Under the pieces are notes generated by a model that saw only the letters and a list, made by a program, of their open reading frames with translations, ran no database searches and was not told where the DNA came from. From assembly GCA_003170655.1 (NCBI GenBank), contig PMYY01000118.1:1-5790 (forward strand): a stretch of 5,790 nt of DNA, read 5' to 3'. The position numbers were made by a program, and so were the translations under genes. The DNA comes from Nitrospiraceae bacterium. GTDB lineage: Bacteria; Nitrospirota; Thermodesulfovibrionia; Thermodesulfovibrionales; Dissulfurispiraceae. Shown one piece after another: positions 1 through 5,790 of this stretch (position 1 is the first letter of the stretch; every line of letters begins with the position of its first letter).

Positions 1-826
1 GAAACGTAGACTCGGCAAAACCGGAGTTGATGTGACGATACTCGGCTTGGGCGGCGAAGGCGTGCTGCGTACGTACGGCCAGGATGTCGAAGCTTACAAT
101 CTCATCAACCGCGCCATCGACCTCGGCATCAACTACTTCGATTCGGCCAAGGCATATTCTGGGTGCGAAGCGTACCATGGGAAGGCCCTGGGCGAGAGGA
201 GGAAGGATATATTCCTGGCCGGAAAGTCCCACGCACGCGATAAGCAAGGCGCTCTCGATCACCTGCACGATACCCTTAAAACGCTAAAGACGGATCATCT
301 CGATCTCTGGCAGATGCATGACATGAGAACCGAAGAAGATATTGCAGAGGTCTCCGCTCCCGGCGGCGCGCTGGAAGCTTTTAGGGAGGCCAAGGAGAAA
401 GGGCTTGTTCGCTTTATAGGCGTAACGGGCCACGAAGACCCGGCAATCCTGCGCCGGTGTCTCAATGTTGCGGAGTTCGATACGGTGCTGATGCCGGTGA
501 ATCCCGCTGAGCCGCATTACCTAAACTTTATAACCGACCTCATGCCTTATGCTTTGCAGAAAGACATGGGGATTATCGCGATGAAGGTATATTTCAGGGG
601 CCTTGCTATAAGGATTCCAGGCGCTGGCAGAAACATGGAATCATTTTATCGCTTTGCCCTGTCGCATCCGGTGACTTTGGGTATTATAGGCTGTGACAAC
701 AGTGCGCAGCTTGAGGAGAATGTTGGACTCGCCAGGTCGTTTTCTCCAATGGACGAAGGAGAGATGAACGCACTCGTTGATCTCGTCGCGCCCTATGCCC
801 GCAGGCTTATGTATTATAAGCCCTGA
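1..826 (+). CDS. Aldo/keto reductase, 5'-truncated by the window edge
   Basis: NAD(P)H-dependent oxidoreductase of the aldo/keto reductase superfamily (TIM barrel), probably cytosolic; substrate unknown. The reading frame is open to the left edge. The first in-frame residues (from base 2) read KRRLGKTGVDVTILGLGGEG, a typical family N-terminus, so the GTG at 32 is internal and the real start lies before base 1. Counting the first full codon (2-4) as residue 1, the catalytic tetrad is present: Asp47 and Tyr52 in the DSAKAY stretch, Lys75 in LAGKS and His106 in LWQMHD. Later family features are GVTGH and, near the C-terminus, GIIGCDNSAQLEENV, which matches the cofactor-binding end of the barrel. 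The protein stops at YYKP without the C-terminal 4Fe-4S extension found in many anaerobe members. About 274 residues are visible, so only a few are missing. The HAD gene follows after 60 bp. Family assignment is firm, physiological role is not known, and a link to the acs genes is only by position. Confidence 0.93.
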   Translation, partial: KRRLGKTGVDVTILGLGGEGVLRTYGQDVEAYNLINRAIDLGINYFDSAKAYSGCEAYHGKALGERRKDIFLAGKSHARDKQGALDHLHDTLKTLKTDHLDLWQMHDMRTEEDIAEVSAPGGALEAFREAKEKGLVRFIGVTGHEDPAILRRCLNVAEFDTVLMPVNPAEPHYLNFITDLMPYALQKDMGIIAMKVYFRGLAIRIPGAGRNMESFYRFALSHPVTLGIIGCDNSAQLEENVGLARSFSPMDEGEMNALVDLVAPYARRLMYYKP

Positions 827-886
827 CAAGACTGCTAAATCGGCTATGTTGAGCTTTTCTGCTATGATCGAGTACATTAAAATGAT

Positions 887-1537
887 ATGGCGATTCAAGT
901 TGTCATCTTCGACCTCGACGGAACGCTCGTTGATTCGAGCATCGATATCTGCCATGCCATCAACTATGCCCTCGAAGGCCTGAACGTCCCGGCCGTTACA
1001 GTGCCCAAGACGATATCCCTTATCGGAGAGGGCATAACCAGGCTCTTCGAGAAGGTCATCGAAATTCATCACATTCCATCGGATAAGGAACCACTGATTA
1101 GACGCTTCCTGGATCACTACTCTGCCCATCTTGCAGACAACACGACTGTCTATCCCGGTGTCATGGATACGCTGGAATCGCTTAACGGATGCCCCAAGGT
1201 AGTCATCTCGAATAAGCGGGAGGACTTTTCGGCAAGGCTGCTCGAACTGCTCGGCATGAGGAAATATTTTGACTTTGTCGTCGGAAGCGACACGACGCGC
1301 GAAAAAAAACCCTCCCCGGTCCCGATCCGATATGTACTGTCGAAATTCGGCATCAGACCTGAAGAAGCGGTTATCATAGGCGACAGCACATTCGATATCG
1401 AGGCCGGCAAGGCTGCAGGGATCAGGACAATTGCCGTCACATACGGATACAGACCCATTAGCTTGCTTCAGGGAGCTGATTTCATCGTTGATTCGATGCC
1501 TGATGTGATTCCATTGATAAAAAAGATGAGTGTATAA
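887..1537 (+). CDS. HAD-superfamily phosphatase, phosphoglycolate phosphatase-like
   Basis: Mg2+-dependent phosphohydrolase of the haloacid dehalogenase superfamily, 216 residues, the usual length for the Gph/PpaX type. All four motifs are visible: motif I FDLDGTLVDS with nucleophile Asp9 and acid/base Asp11, motif II Ser108 in VVISNK, motif III Lys141 in KKPSP, and motif IV GDSTFD at 165-170 with Asp166 and Asp170 for metal. Residues about 16-85 form the helical C1 cap that sets substrate choice. The start is well fixed: an in-frame TAA lies at 878-880, and ATG 887 is the first start after it and gives a canonical N-terminus. No Shine-Dalgarno is visible before it, unlike every other gene here. 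A weak promoter-like pair (CTGACA 823-828, 16 bp, TATGTT 845-850) overlaps the stop of the preceding gene. The stop is 9 bp before the CooC-like gene, suggesting cotranscription. Substrate (phosphoglycolate, pyrophosphate, a sugar or nucleotide phosphate) cannot be decided from sequence. Confidence 0.93.
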   Translation: MAIQVVIFDLDGTLVDSSIDICHAINYALEGLNVPAVTVPKTISLIGEGITRLFEKVIEIHHIPSDKEPLIRRFLDHYSAHLADNTTVYPGVMDTLESLNGCPKVVISNKREDFSARLLELLGMRKYFDFVVGSDTTREKKPSPVPIRYVLSKFGIRPEEAVIIGDSTFDIEAGKAAGIRTIAVTYGYRPISLLQGADFIVDSMPDVIPLIKKMSV

Positions 1538-1546
1538 GGAGGATTT

Positions 1547-2314
1547 ATGGCGTATACCATTGCTTTCGCAGGTAAGGGCGGCACCGGCAAGACCAGCCTT
1601 GCAGGCCTTACGATCAAATATCTGTCAAGCAAAAGAAAAGGGCCGATACTTGGCGTGGATGCAGACAGCAACTCTTGCCTGAACGAGACACTCGGCGTGG
1701 ACGTCCACACCACGGTCGGAAGGCTGCGAGAGGAATCTCTCGAGACTGTGAGGAGCGGCGGTGACAGACCGGGCGGCATGTCCACGGAGCAGTTATTCGA
1801 CTATGAAGTGCATCAGTCCGTCATCGAGGCGGGAGGGTTTGATCTGATAGTTATGGGCAGACCCGAGGGCCCAGGCTGTTATTGTGCTGCCAATAATATC
1901 ATACGAAAATATACCGATAAACTCTCCGAGACTTATCCCTACGTGGTCATCGACAACGAAGCGGGCATGGAGCATCTTAGCAGGCGCACGGCCCATAAGA
2001 TAGACCTCCTCGTCATAGTCAGCGATCCCACCATGAAGGGCATTCTGACAGCCCGGAGGATCAACGAACTGGTCGACGAGATCAAGCTTGATGTTGTCAA
2101 AAGGGCCTTTATAATCAACCGTGTGGTCGGCAGTGACTCATCTGTGCTCACGGAAACGGCTGAAAGGGTGGGTGTCTCGCTCACAGGGCTTGTCCCTCAG
2201 GACGACATGATAGCCCAGTTCGATCTTCAGGGTAGACCGGTCTTCGATCTCCCCGAAGAGGCACCCTCTGTGATGGCGCTTTTCGGCATTCTGGAATCAT
2301 GCCGAATACCTTAG
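1547..2314 (+). CDS. cooC: CooC/AcsF-type nickel-insertion ATPase for CO dehydrogenase/acetyl-CoA synthase
   Basis: P-loop ATPase of the MinD/SIMIBI class, 255 residues, close to characterised CooC proteins. In that family a nucleotide-dependent dimer binds nickel between the subunits and matures the Ni-Fe-S C-cluster of CO dehydrogenase; the AcsF branch acts on the acetyl-CoA synthase A-cluster. Visible here are the deviant Walker A GKGGTGKT at 9-16 (signature Lys10, P-loop Lys15), the switch I acidic pair in VDADSN (Asp38, Asp40), the metal-binding CxC pair Cys111 and Cys113 in GPGCYCAANN, and switch II DNEAGMEH from 136. The CxC with the following AANN separates it from generic MinD or ParA. 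A strong AAGGAGGA (1536-1543) overlaps the HAD stop and serves ATG 1547, so the two genes are probably one transcript. The next gene is acsE, 269 bp away, which supports the role. Whether the client is CODH (CooC) or ACS (AcsF) is not resolved. Confidence 0.93.
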   Translation: MAYTIAFAGKGGTGKTSLAGLTIKYLSSKRKGPILGVDADSNSCLNETLGVDVHTTVGRLREESLETVRSGGDRPGGMSTEQLFDYEVHQSVIEAGGFDLIVMGRPEGPGCYCAANNIIRKYTDKLSETYPYVVIDNEAGMEHLSRRTAHKIDLLVIVSDPTMKGILTARRINELVDEIKLDVVKRAFIINRVVGSDSSVLTETAERVGVSLTGLVPQDDMIAQFDLQGRPVFDLPEEAPSVMALFGILESCRIP

Positions 2315-2383
2315 TCACGATCTATATTGTACGTCTTTCATCTTTGGGGACATTATAACTTAATCACAGGAGAACAAGGCGCT

Positions 2384-2464
2384 ATGCTCGCGCATTTTAA
2401 TAATGCTACCATGATGCCACAAAAGGTGGCATGTAGCTGCTGTTTTTCTGAAGGAATTGCTTGA
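2384..2464 (+). CDS. Possible 26-codon small ORF with a CSCC motif (uncertain)
   Basis: A short reading frame in the gap between the CooC-like gene and acsE. It starts at ATG 2384, ends at TGA 2462-2464 and is preceded by AGGAGA at 2368-2373, about 10 nt from the ATG. The peptide begins MLAHFNNATMMPQ and ends VACSCCFSEGIA, with Cys17, Cys19 and Cys20 close together. I recognise no family. Its codons 8-18 coincide with the hairpin at 2405-2437, so it could be a leader peptide whose translation affects the hairpin, or simply a chance ORF around a terminator. No clear promoter precedes it; a TATAAC at 2354-2359 lacks a well-spaced -35. An ORF of this size can easily arise by chance, hence the low confidence. 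Confidence 0.2.
   Translation: MLAHFNNATMMPQKVACSCCFSEGIA
2405..2447 (+). terminator. Terminator-like hairpin with T-tract between the CooC-like gene and acsE
   Basis: An inner stem ATGCCAC (2414-2420) pairs with GTGGCAT (2426-2432) around an AAAAG loop. An outer stem GCTAC (2405-2409) pairs with GTAGC (2433-2437), leaving a four-base bulge CATG on the left arm. TTTTT follows at 2443-2447, five bases after the stem. This fits an intrinsic terminator for the upstream transcript about 90 bp past the CooC-like stop. The bulge, the gap before the Ts and the short T-run make it imperfect. A competing small hairpin, GCATT (2392-2396) with AATGC (2402-2406), shares two bases with the outer stem, so the two folds exclude each other in part. 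An attenuator or protein-binding role is an alternative. Confidence 0.55.
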
Positions 2465-2510
2465 AATTATAGATAAATATTATACACTTATAACTTTTAT
2501 CATATATCTC

Positions 2511-2538
2511 TTTACTTTACATAAAAAATGATTATAAT
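2511..2538 (+). promoter_or_regulatory. Probable sigma70-type promoter of the acsE operon
   Basis: A perfect -10 TATAAT lies at 2533-2538 and a -35-like TTTACT (4 of 6 to TTGACA) at 2511-2516, spaced 16 bp. It sits at the end of a very AT-rich stretch (about 2461-2539) that contrasts with the flanking genes. Transcription would begin near 2545, giving a leader of about 40 nt that contains the AAAGGAGGA ribosome site at 2572-2580. A second, weaker candidate (TTGCTT 2457-2462 with TATACA 2481-2486, 18 bp) lies upstream. The position after a terminator-like hairpin and before the first acs gene supports an independent acs transcript. Confidence 0.6.
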
Positions 2539-2583
2539 AGTGAAAGCCGGAAAAGCTACGCAAGCCTTTTTAAAGGAGGAGTC

Positions 2584-3366
2584 ATGTTAATCATTGGAGA
2601 GAAGCTGAGTATTATCGCAAAACGTGTTCGTGAAGCAATGATGAAATTCGACAAAGGGCCTATTCAGGAAATTGCTGTACGGCAGTGGAAAGAAGGGTCG
2701 GGCATGATTGATGCTAATATCGGCCCTGCTGAGGACGGCGGAGAGAAGATGATGGAGTGGATGGTAACAACCATCCAGGAAGTGGTTCCCCTTCCAGTTT
2801 GTCTTGACACTACAAATGTTAAGGCTATCGAGGCAGGGTTAAAAGTCCATAATGGCGAGTGGGGCAGACCGCTGATTAACTCCACATCGAACGACCCTGA
2901 GAGGTTCCCCATCATGGAAGTTGCTGTAAAATACCAGGCGCAATTAATAGGTCTAACCGTCGGCAAAGGCGGCCTCCCTGCCGATGCTGAAGAAAGGGCG
3001 GGAATAGCTTCAGAGATAATGGCTAGGGCTATGGAATACGGCATGCCTGTTGAAGACCTATATCTTGATCCGCTCGTTCTCCAGATGGCCACTACCCAGG
3101 ACCAGGCATTAAAAGTGATACAGTCTGTGAAGATGTTCCAGGAGCTGAACGACCCTCCGATGAAGACAGTAGTGGGATTGAGCAATATATCAAACGGTAT
3201 GCCAAAACCTCTCAGGCACATAATGAATAAACATCTGCTGACACTGCTGTACTACGAAGGCCTGACAGCCGCGATTGCCGATGCCGCAGAGGTCAATGAA
3301 ACTGTAAAAACGGTAGATGTAATTATGGGTAGGATCCTTTACGCTCATTCGTATTTGGAAATGTAA
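2584..3366 (+). CDS. acsE: Methyltetrahydrofolate:corrinoid/iron-sulfur protein methyltransferase
   Basis: Cytosolic methyltransferase of the Wood-Ljungdahl pathway. It transfers the N5-methyl of methyl-tetrahydrofolate to Co(I) of the corrinoid iron-sulfur protein. The length, 260 residues, is close to characterised AcsE (about 262). The fold is a pterin-binding TIM barrel like that of dihydropteroate synthase and MetH. Visible pterin-site landmarks are DANIGP at 43-48, Asp75 in CLDTTN, Asn99 in LINSTS, Asp162 in YLDPLV and Asn201 in GLSNIS. From the family these match residues that hold the pterin and, for the last, help activate N5. The start is secure: AAAGGAGGA at 2572-2580 precedes ATG 2584 and the protein opens with the usual LIIGEKL. 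It is first in the acs run, with its own probable promoter, and its partners AcsD and AcsC follow directly. A B12-dependent methionine synthase fragment or another MtrH-like enzyme is unlikely given the neighbours. Confidence 0.96.
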   Translation: MLIIGEKLSIIAKRVREAMMKFDKGPIQEIAVRQWKEGSGMIDANIGPAEDGGEKMMEWMVTTIQEVVPLPVCLDTTNVKAIEAGLKVHNGEWGRPLINSTSNDPERFPIMEVAVKYQAQLIGLTVGKGGLPADAEERAGIASEIMARAMEYGMPVEDLYLDPLVLQMATTQDQALKVIQSVKMFQELNDPPMKTVVGLSNISNGMPKPLRHIMNKHLLTLLYYEGLTAAIADAAEVNETVKTVDVIMGRILYAHSYLEM

Positions 3367-3436
3367 AATAGTATCGATGGTCGACAGTTAGCTTTTTTCA
3401 TCGCACCGACTAACAAATTAATGAACGGAGGTATAT
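3367..3436 (+). other. acsE-acsD spacer with short inverted repeats and a T6 run
   Basis: The 70-bp spacer contains overlapping short complementary segments: CGATG (3375-3379) with CATCG (3399-3403), GTTAG (3387-3391) with CTAAC (3410-3414), and the palindrome GTCGAC (3380-3385). A TTTTTT run lies at 3393-3398, inside these loops and not after a stem, so it is not a convincing intrinsic terminator. An mRNA stability or processing element is possible. The acsD ribosome site GGAGGT (3427-3432) lies at its right end, four bases before the ATG. Confidence 0.3.
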
Positions 3437-4375
3437 ATGGCCTTTACAGCACCAAACGAGACTTTTGGCGGTAAAGTTTTTCAAATTGATGCGGGAATAG
3501 ACAAGAAAATTGTTTTTGGCGGAGAGGATGTCCTGCCTTTCCATCTCTTTGAAGGAAACGTTCCGAACAGACCTGTTGTGGCTTATGAGATACAGGACGT
3601 CCCGCCGGAAGACTGGCCTGAAACCATTAAGAAGGTATATGAAGGAGTTTCTGGAGATCCCGTCACATGGGCGAAATATTGCCAGGACAAACTGAACGCA
3701 AAAGCAATTGCACTCAGACTGATAGGGACCCATCCCGACAGGCAGAACCGCTCCCCGGAAGATGCCGCCAAAACAGTAAAGGACGTACTCGCCGCGATTA
3801 GTATCCCTTTGATAATCCTTGGCAGCAATCATGTTGAAAAAGATGCCGCCATACTGCTTGCGGCTGCGGAAGCGGCCAAGGACAAAAACTGTTTTCTGGG
3901 AAAGGCGCAGGAAGAGAATTATAAGACAATAGCCGCAGCGTGCATGGCAAACAACCTCAAACTTATAGCGATGTCGCAGCTCGACATCAATCTTTCCAAA
4001 CAGTTGAATATTTTGATAACTCAGATGGGATTTGAGAAGGAGAATCTGGTTACAGATCCTATGTGCTCGGGACTTGGGTATGGTCTTGATTATACCTATT
4101 CAGTCATGGAGAGGATCAGGCTAGCCGCCTTGACTCAGAACGACGCCACGATGCAAATGCCTATGCTTGCCGATGTCGGAATGAATGCCTGGAAGGCCAA
4201 AGAGGCTATTGCTACCGAAGCTGAACTTCCTATTGGCGGAGTACTTGAGCAGAGAGCAATCGCATGGGAGGCAGTGACGGCAACTGCACTCATGATTGCC
4301 GGCTCCGAGATTTTGATCATGAGGCATCCGGAGGCAGTTAAGGCAGTAGAAAAATTCATTGATGAATTAATGTAA
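3437..4375 (+). CDS. acsD: Corrinoid/iron-sulfur protein small (delta/beta) subunit
   Basis: Small subunit of the heterodimeric CoFeSP, the methyl carrier between AcsE and acetyl-CoA synthase. At 312 residues it has the usual length of bacterial AcsD (about 310-325). The family forms a TIM barrel that pairs with the AcsC barrel and helps enclose the cobalamin; it has no Fe-S cluster of its own, and no Cys cluster is seen here. Recognisable stretches are an N-terminal segment with GGEDVLPFHLFEG (28-40), LGSNHVEKDAAIL (128-140), TDPMCSGLGYGLDYTYS (206-222) and GGVLEQRAIAWEA (267-279), all typical of the AcsD/CdhD family. ATG 3437 follows GGAGGT at only four bases. acsC begins 13 bp after its stop, and tight coupling fits the need for equal amounts of the two subunits. 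Order and partner genes favour the bacterial AcsD over the archaeal CdhD. Confidence 0.95.
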   Translation: MAFTAPNETFGGKVFQIDAGIDKKIVFGGEDVLPFHLFEGNVPNRPVVAYEIQDVPPEDWPETIKKVYEGVSGDPVTWAKYCQDKLNAKAIALRLIGTHPDRQNRSPEDAAKTVKDVLAAISIPLIILGSNHVEKDAAILLAAAEAAKDKNCFLGKAQEENYKTIAAACMANNLKLIAMSQLDINLSKQLNILITQMGFEKENLVTDPMCSGLGYGLDYTYSVMERIRLAALTQNDATMQMPMLADVGMNAWKAKEAIATEAELPIGGVLEQRAIAWEAVTATALMIAGSEILIMRHPEAVKAVEKFIDELM

Positions 4376-4388
4376 GGGAGGAATAAAA

Positions 4389-5732
4389 ATGGCGTTATCT
4401 GGCGTTCAGATATTCAAGCTGCTTCCAAAAACTAACTGCAAGAAGTGCGGTCATCCAACATGCCTTGCTTTTGCAATGAAACTCGCCCAGAGGCAGGTTT
4501 CTCTCGATTTATGCCCAGATGTCTCCGAAGAGGCAAAAAAGGTCCTCGGTGAAGCATCCGCTCCTCCGATTAGGTCTGTTACCCTCGGTGCCGGAGACAA
4601 AGCGGTGAAAATGGGAGAAGAAACCGTTTTGTTCAGGCATGACAAGACTTTTGTCAACCAATGTGCCTTTGCCGTTGAAGTGAAGGATACTATGTCGGCT
4701 GATGAGATAAATGCAGTTGTAGATCAGGTTCTCGGTTCTGAAATCGAAAGGGTCGGCCAGAAGCTCAGGATCGATGCTATATTTGTTAGCAATGCATCGG
4801 GCGATGCGGGGAAGTTTGAAGCTGCCGTTAAGGCGATCGCAGCTAAAGCCCCTGAAGTCCCGTTGATCCTCTCAACTACCAATCCTGCAGCGGCAGAAGC
4901 GAGTGTGAAGGCAGTAGCAGCTAATAAGCCGCTTCTTTACGGGGCAAATAAGTCTAATGTAGATGCAATGGCAAGTGTTGCAAAGACCCATAAGGTTTCT
5001 CTCGGCGTAGCAGCCGAAGACCTCGATGGGCTGACGGAACTTACCGACAAGATCAAGGAGCTCGGTGTTGAGGACATGGTGCTTGACTCTGGGGCGCGTA
5101 CTGCCAAGGAAATAATGCGGGACAACACGTATATTAGAAGAGCAGCATTAAAGAAGGGGAATAAGTCTGTGGGGTATCCCGTGATCACGTTCGCCCAAAG
5201 GGATGATGTGATGCTCGAAACTCTGATTGCGTCTCTAGGCGTGATGAAGTATGCGTCTATCATAGTCATGAGCAGCATCGACAGATGGAAGAGCCTCGCC
5301 CTCTTTACTCTGAGGCAGAATATCTATACAAACCCGCAGGTCCCGTTGCAGGTTAAGCAGGATATCTATAAGTTAGGAACTCCGACTAGCGATGCGCCTT
5401 TACTGATAACCTCAAATTTCTCTCTCACTTATTTTATAGTTTCGGGAGAAATCGAGGGCAGCAAGGTCCCGGTGAGGCTTGCCGTTCTGGATACAGAGGG
5501 TCTTTCGGTCCTGACTGGTTGGGCGGCAGGAAAGTTTACGGCGGCGAAGATTGCACAGTTCATACAGGAGAGCGGCATCGAAAAGGAGATAAGTCACAAA
5601 GAACTCATCATCCCAGGCTATGTCGCGATCCTGAGTGGTTCCATAGAGGATAAGCTTCCAGGTTGGAAGATTACAGTAGGCCCCAGAGAGGCCAATGGTT
5701 TGCCTGCATTTTTGAAGGCCCGTACAAACTGA
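4389..5732 (+). CDS. acsC: Corrinoid/iron-sulfur protein large (gamma/alpha) subunit
   Basis: Large CoFeSP subunit that carries both the 4Fe-4S cluster and the cobamide. It accepts a methyl group from AcsE and donates it to the A-cluster of acetyl-CoA synthase. At 447 residues it is close to known AcsC (about 446). The N-terminal Fe-S domain shows Cys17, Cys20, Cys25 and Cys42 in CKKCGHPTC and LDLCPDV, the ligand pattern of the low-potential cluster that reactivates Co(II). A linker and TIM barrel follow (about 60-325). The C-terminal cobalamin domain (about 330-447) includes TSNFSLTYF from 341, LTGWAAGKF near 376 and a conserved IPGYVAILSGSIED segment. No DxHxxG motif is present, as expected because this family binds the corrinoid base-off without a histidine ligand. 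GGGAGG at 4376-4381 directly after the acsD stop serves ATG 4389. No truncation or frameshift is seen. Confidence 0.96.
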   Translation: MALSGVQIFKLLPKTNCKKCGHPTCLAFAMKLAQRQVSLDLCPDVSEEAKKVLGEASAPPIRSVTLGAGDKAVKMGEETVLFRHDKTFVNQCAFAVEVKDTMSADEINAVVDQVLGSEIERVGQKLRIDAIFVSNASGDAGKFEAAVKAIAAKAPEVPLILSTTNPAAAEASVKAVAANKPLLYGANKSNVDAMASVAKTHKVSLGVAAEDLDGLTELTDKIKELGVEDMVLDSGARTAKEIMRDNTYIRRAALKKGNKSVGYPVITFAQRDDVMLETLIASLGVMKYASIIVMSSIDRWKSLALFTLRQNIYTNPQVPLQVKQDIYKLGTPTSDAPLLITSNFSLTYFIVSGEIEGSKVPVRLAVLDTEGLSVLTGWAAGKFTAAKIAQFIQESGIEKEISHKELIIPGYVAILSGSIEDKLPGWKITVGPREANGLPAFLKARTN

Positions 5733-5770
5733 AGTCTCCTTATAAAAAAAAGCGACTGTAGGAGGTCAGG

Positions 5771-5790
5771 ATGTCGAAGATCATAGCAAC
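5771..5790 (+). CDS. acsB: Start of the next gene, probably acetyl-CoA synthase catalytic subunit (3'-truncated)
   Basis: ATG 5771 follows a strong TAGGAGGT (5759-5766) 38 bp after the acsC stop, so a further operon gene begins here. Only MSKIIA plus part of a seventh codon (Thr in any case) is visible. From memory, several bacterial acetyl-CoA synthase (AcsB/CdhC) proteins begin MSKIIA, and acsB commonly neighbours acsC, so acsB is the best guess. Seven codons cannot prove it; the start itself is well supported, the identity is inference. Confidence 0.6.

Noticed and set aside
641..1129. 162-codon open frame on the minus strand across the aldo/keto reductase end and HAD start
   Set aside because: It overlaps two well-supported genes on the opposite strand and shows no recognisable motif.
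2315..2583. Cobalamin or tetrahydrofolate riboswitch upstream of the corrinoid-protein operon
   Set aside because: It would make biological sense, but I see no B12-box-like segment or other conserved cobalamin riboswitch core, nor the folate riboswitch core. The GCCAC here belongs to a simple hairpin. A covariance-model search would be the decisive test.
2664..3221. 185-codon open frame on the minus strand opposite acsE
   Set aside because: It lies wholly inside acsE, which has clear family motifs. The antisense translation resembles no family I know and has no credible start context; it is a shadow of the coding strand.
3421..3474. ATG at 3421 opening a 17-codon frame over the acsD start
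   Set aside because: It has no ribosome site, contains the acsD Shine-Dalgarno itself and ends shortly inside acsD; most likely chance.
3410..3832. 140-codon open frame on the minus strand opposite the start of acsD
   Set aside because: It is covered by the acsD coding region and its ribosome site, with no domain signal of its own.
5733..5770. Terminator between acsC and the next gene
   Set aside because: There is an A-run and a weak AGTC/GACT pairing but no stable stem followed by Ts. The strong ribosome site next to it points to continued transcription.

Overview
The window carries part of a bacterial Wood-Ljungdahl (reductive acetyl-CoA) locus, all on the + strand. The core is acsE-acsD-acsC, followed by the first seven codons of a fourth gene that is probably acsB. 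These genes encode the methyl branch terminus: a methyltetrahydrofolate:corrinoid protein methyltransferase and both subunits of the corrinoid iron-sulfur protein (CoFeSP). Upstream lie a 5'-truncated aldo/keto reductase, a HAD-superfamily phosphatase and a CooC/AcsF-type nickel-insertion ATPase.

Layout: 1-826 is the aldo/keto reductase, with its true start outside the window. 887-1537 is the HAD phosphatase. 1547-2314 is the CooC/AcsF ATPase, 9 bp behind the phosphatase and probably translated from the same message. 2315-2583 is a 269-bp gap, the only sizeable non-coding stretch. It holds a terminator-like hairpin, a possible 26-codon cysteine-containing ORF overlapping that hairpin, and an AT-rich promoter region with a perfect TATAAT before acsE. 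2584-5732 is acsE, acsD and acsC, with spacers of 70 and 13 bp and good Shine-Dalgarno sites. The next gene starts at 5771.

How the genes work together: AcsE moves the methyl group of methyl-tetrahydrofolate onto the Co(I) centre of AcsCD. AcsCD then delivers it to the A-cluster of acetyl-CoA synthase, probably encoded by the gene entering at the right edge. The CooC-like ATPase would load nickel into CO dehydrogenase and/or acetyl-CoA synthase. The two leftmost genes have no established role in this pathway.

The organism is a strictly anaerobic bacterium using the pathway either for CO2 fixation/acetogenesis or, in reverse, for acetyl-CoA oxidation. Use of tetrahydrofolate-type AcsE and separate bacterial-type AcsC/AcsD argues against a methanogen. 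Base composition is intermediate, and AGG (Arg) and ATA (Ile) codons are frequent. That is compatible with groups such as Desulfobacterota, Nitrospirota or Chloroflexota, but the sequence alone does not let me choose. I see no mobile element, CRISPR array, rRNA or tRNA. The coding content is recognisable and not a new system; the least explained part is the gap between the ATPase gene and acsE.
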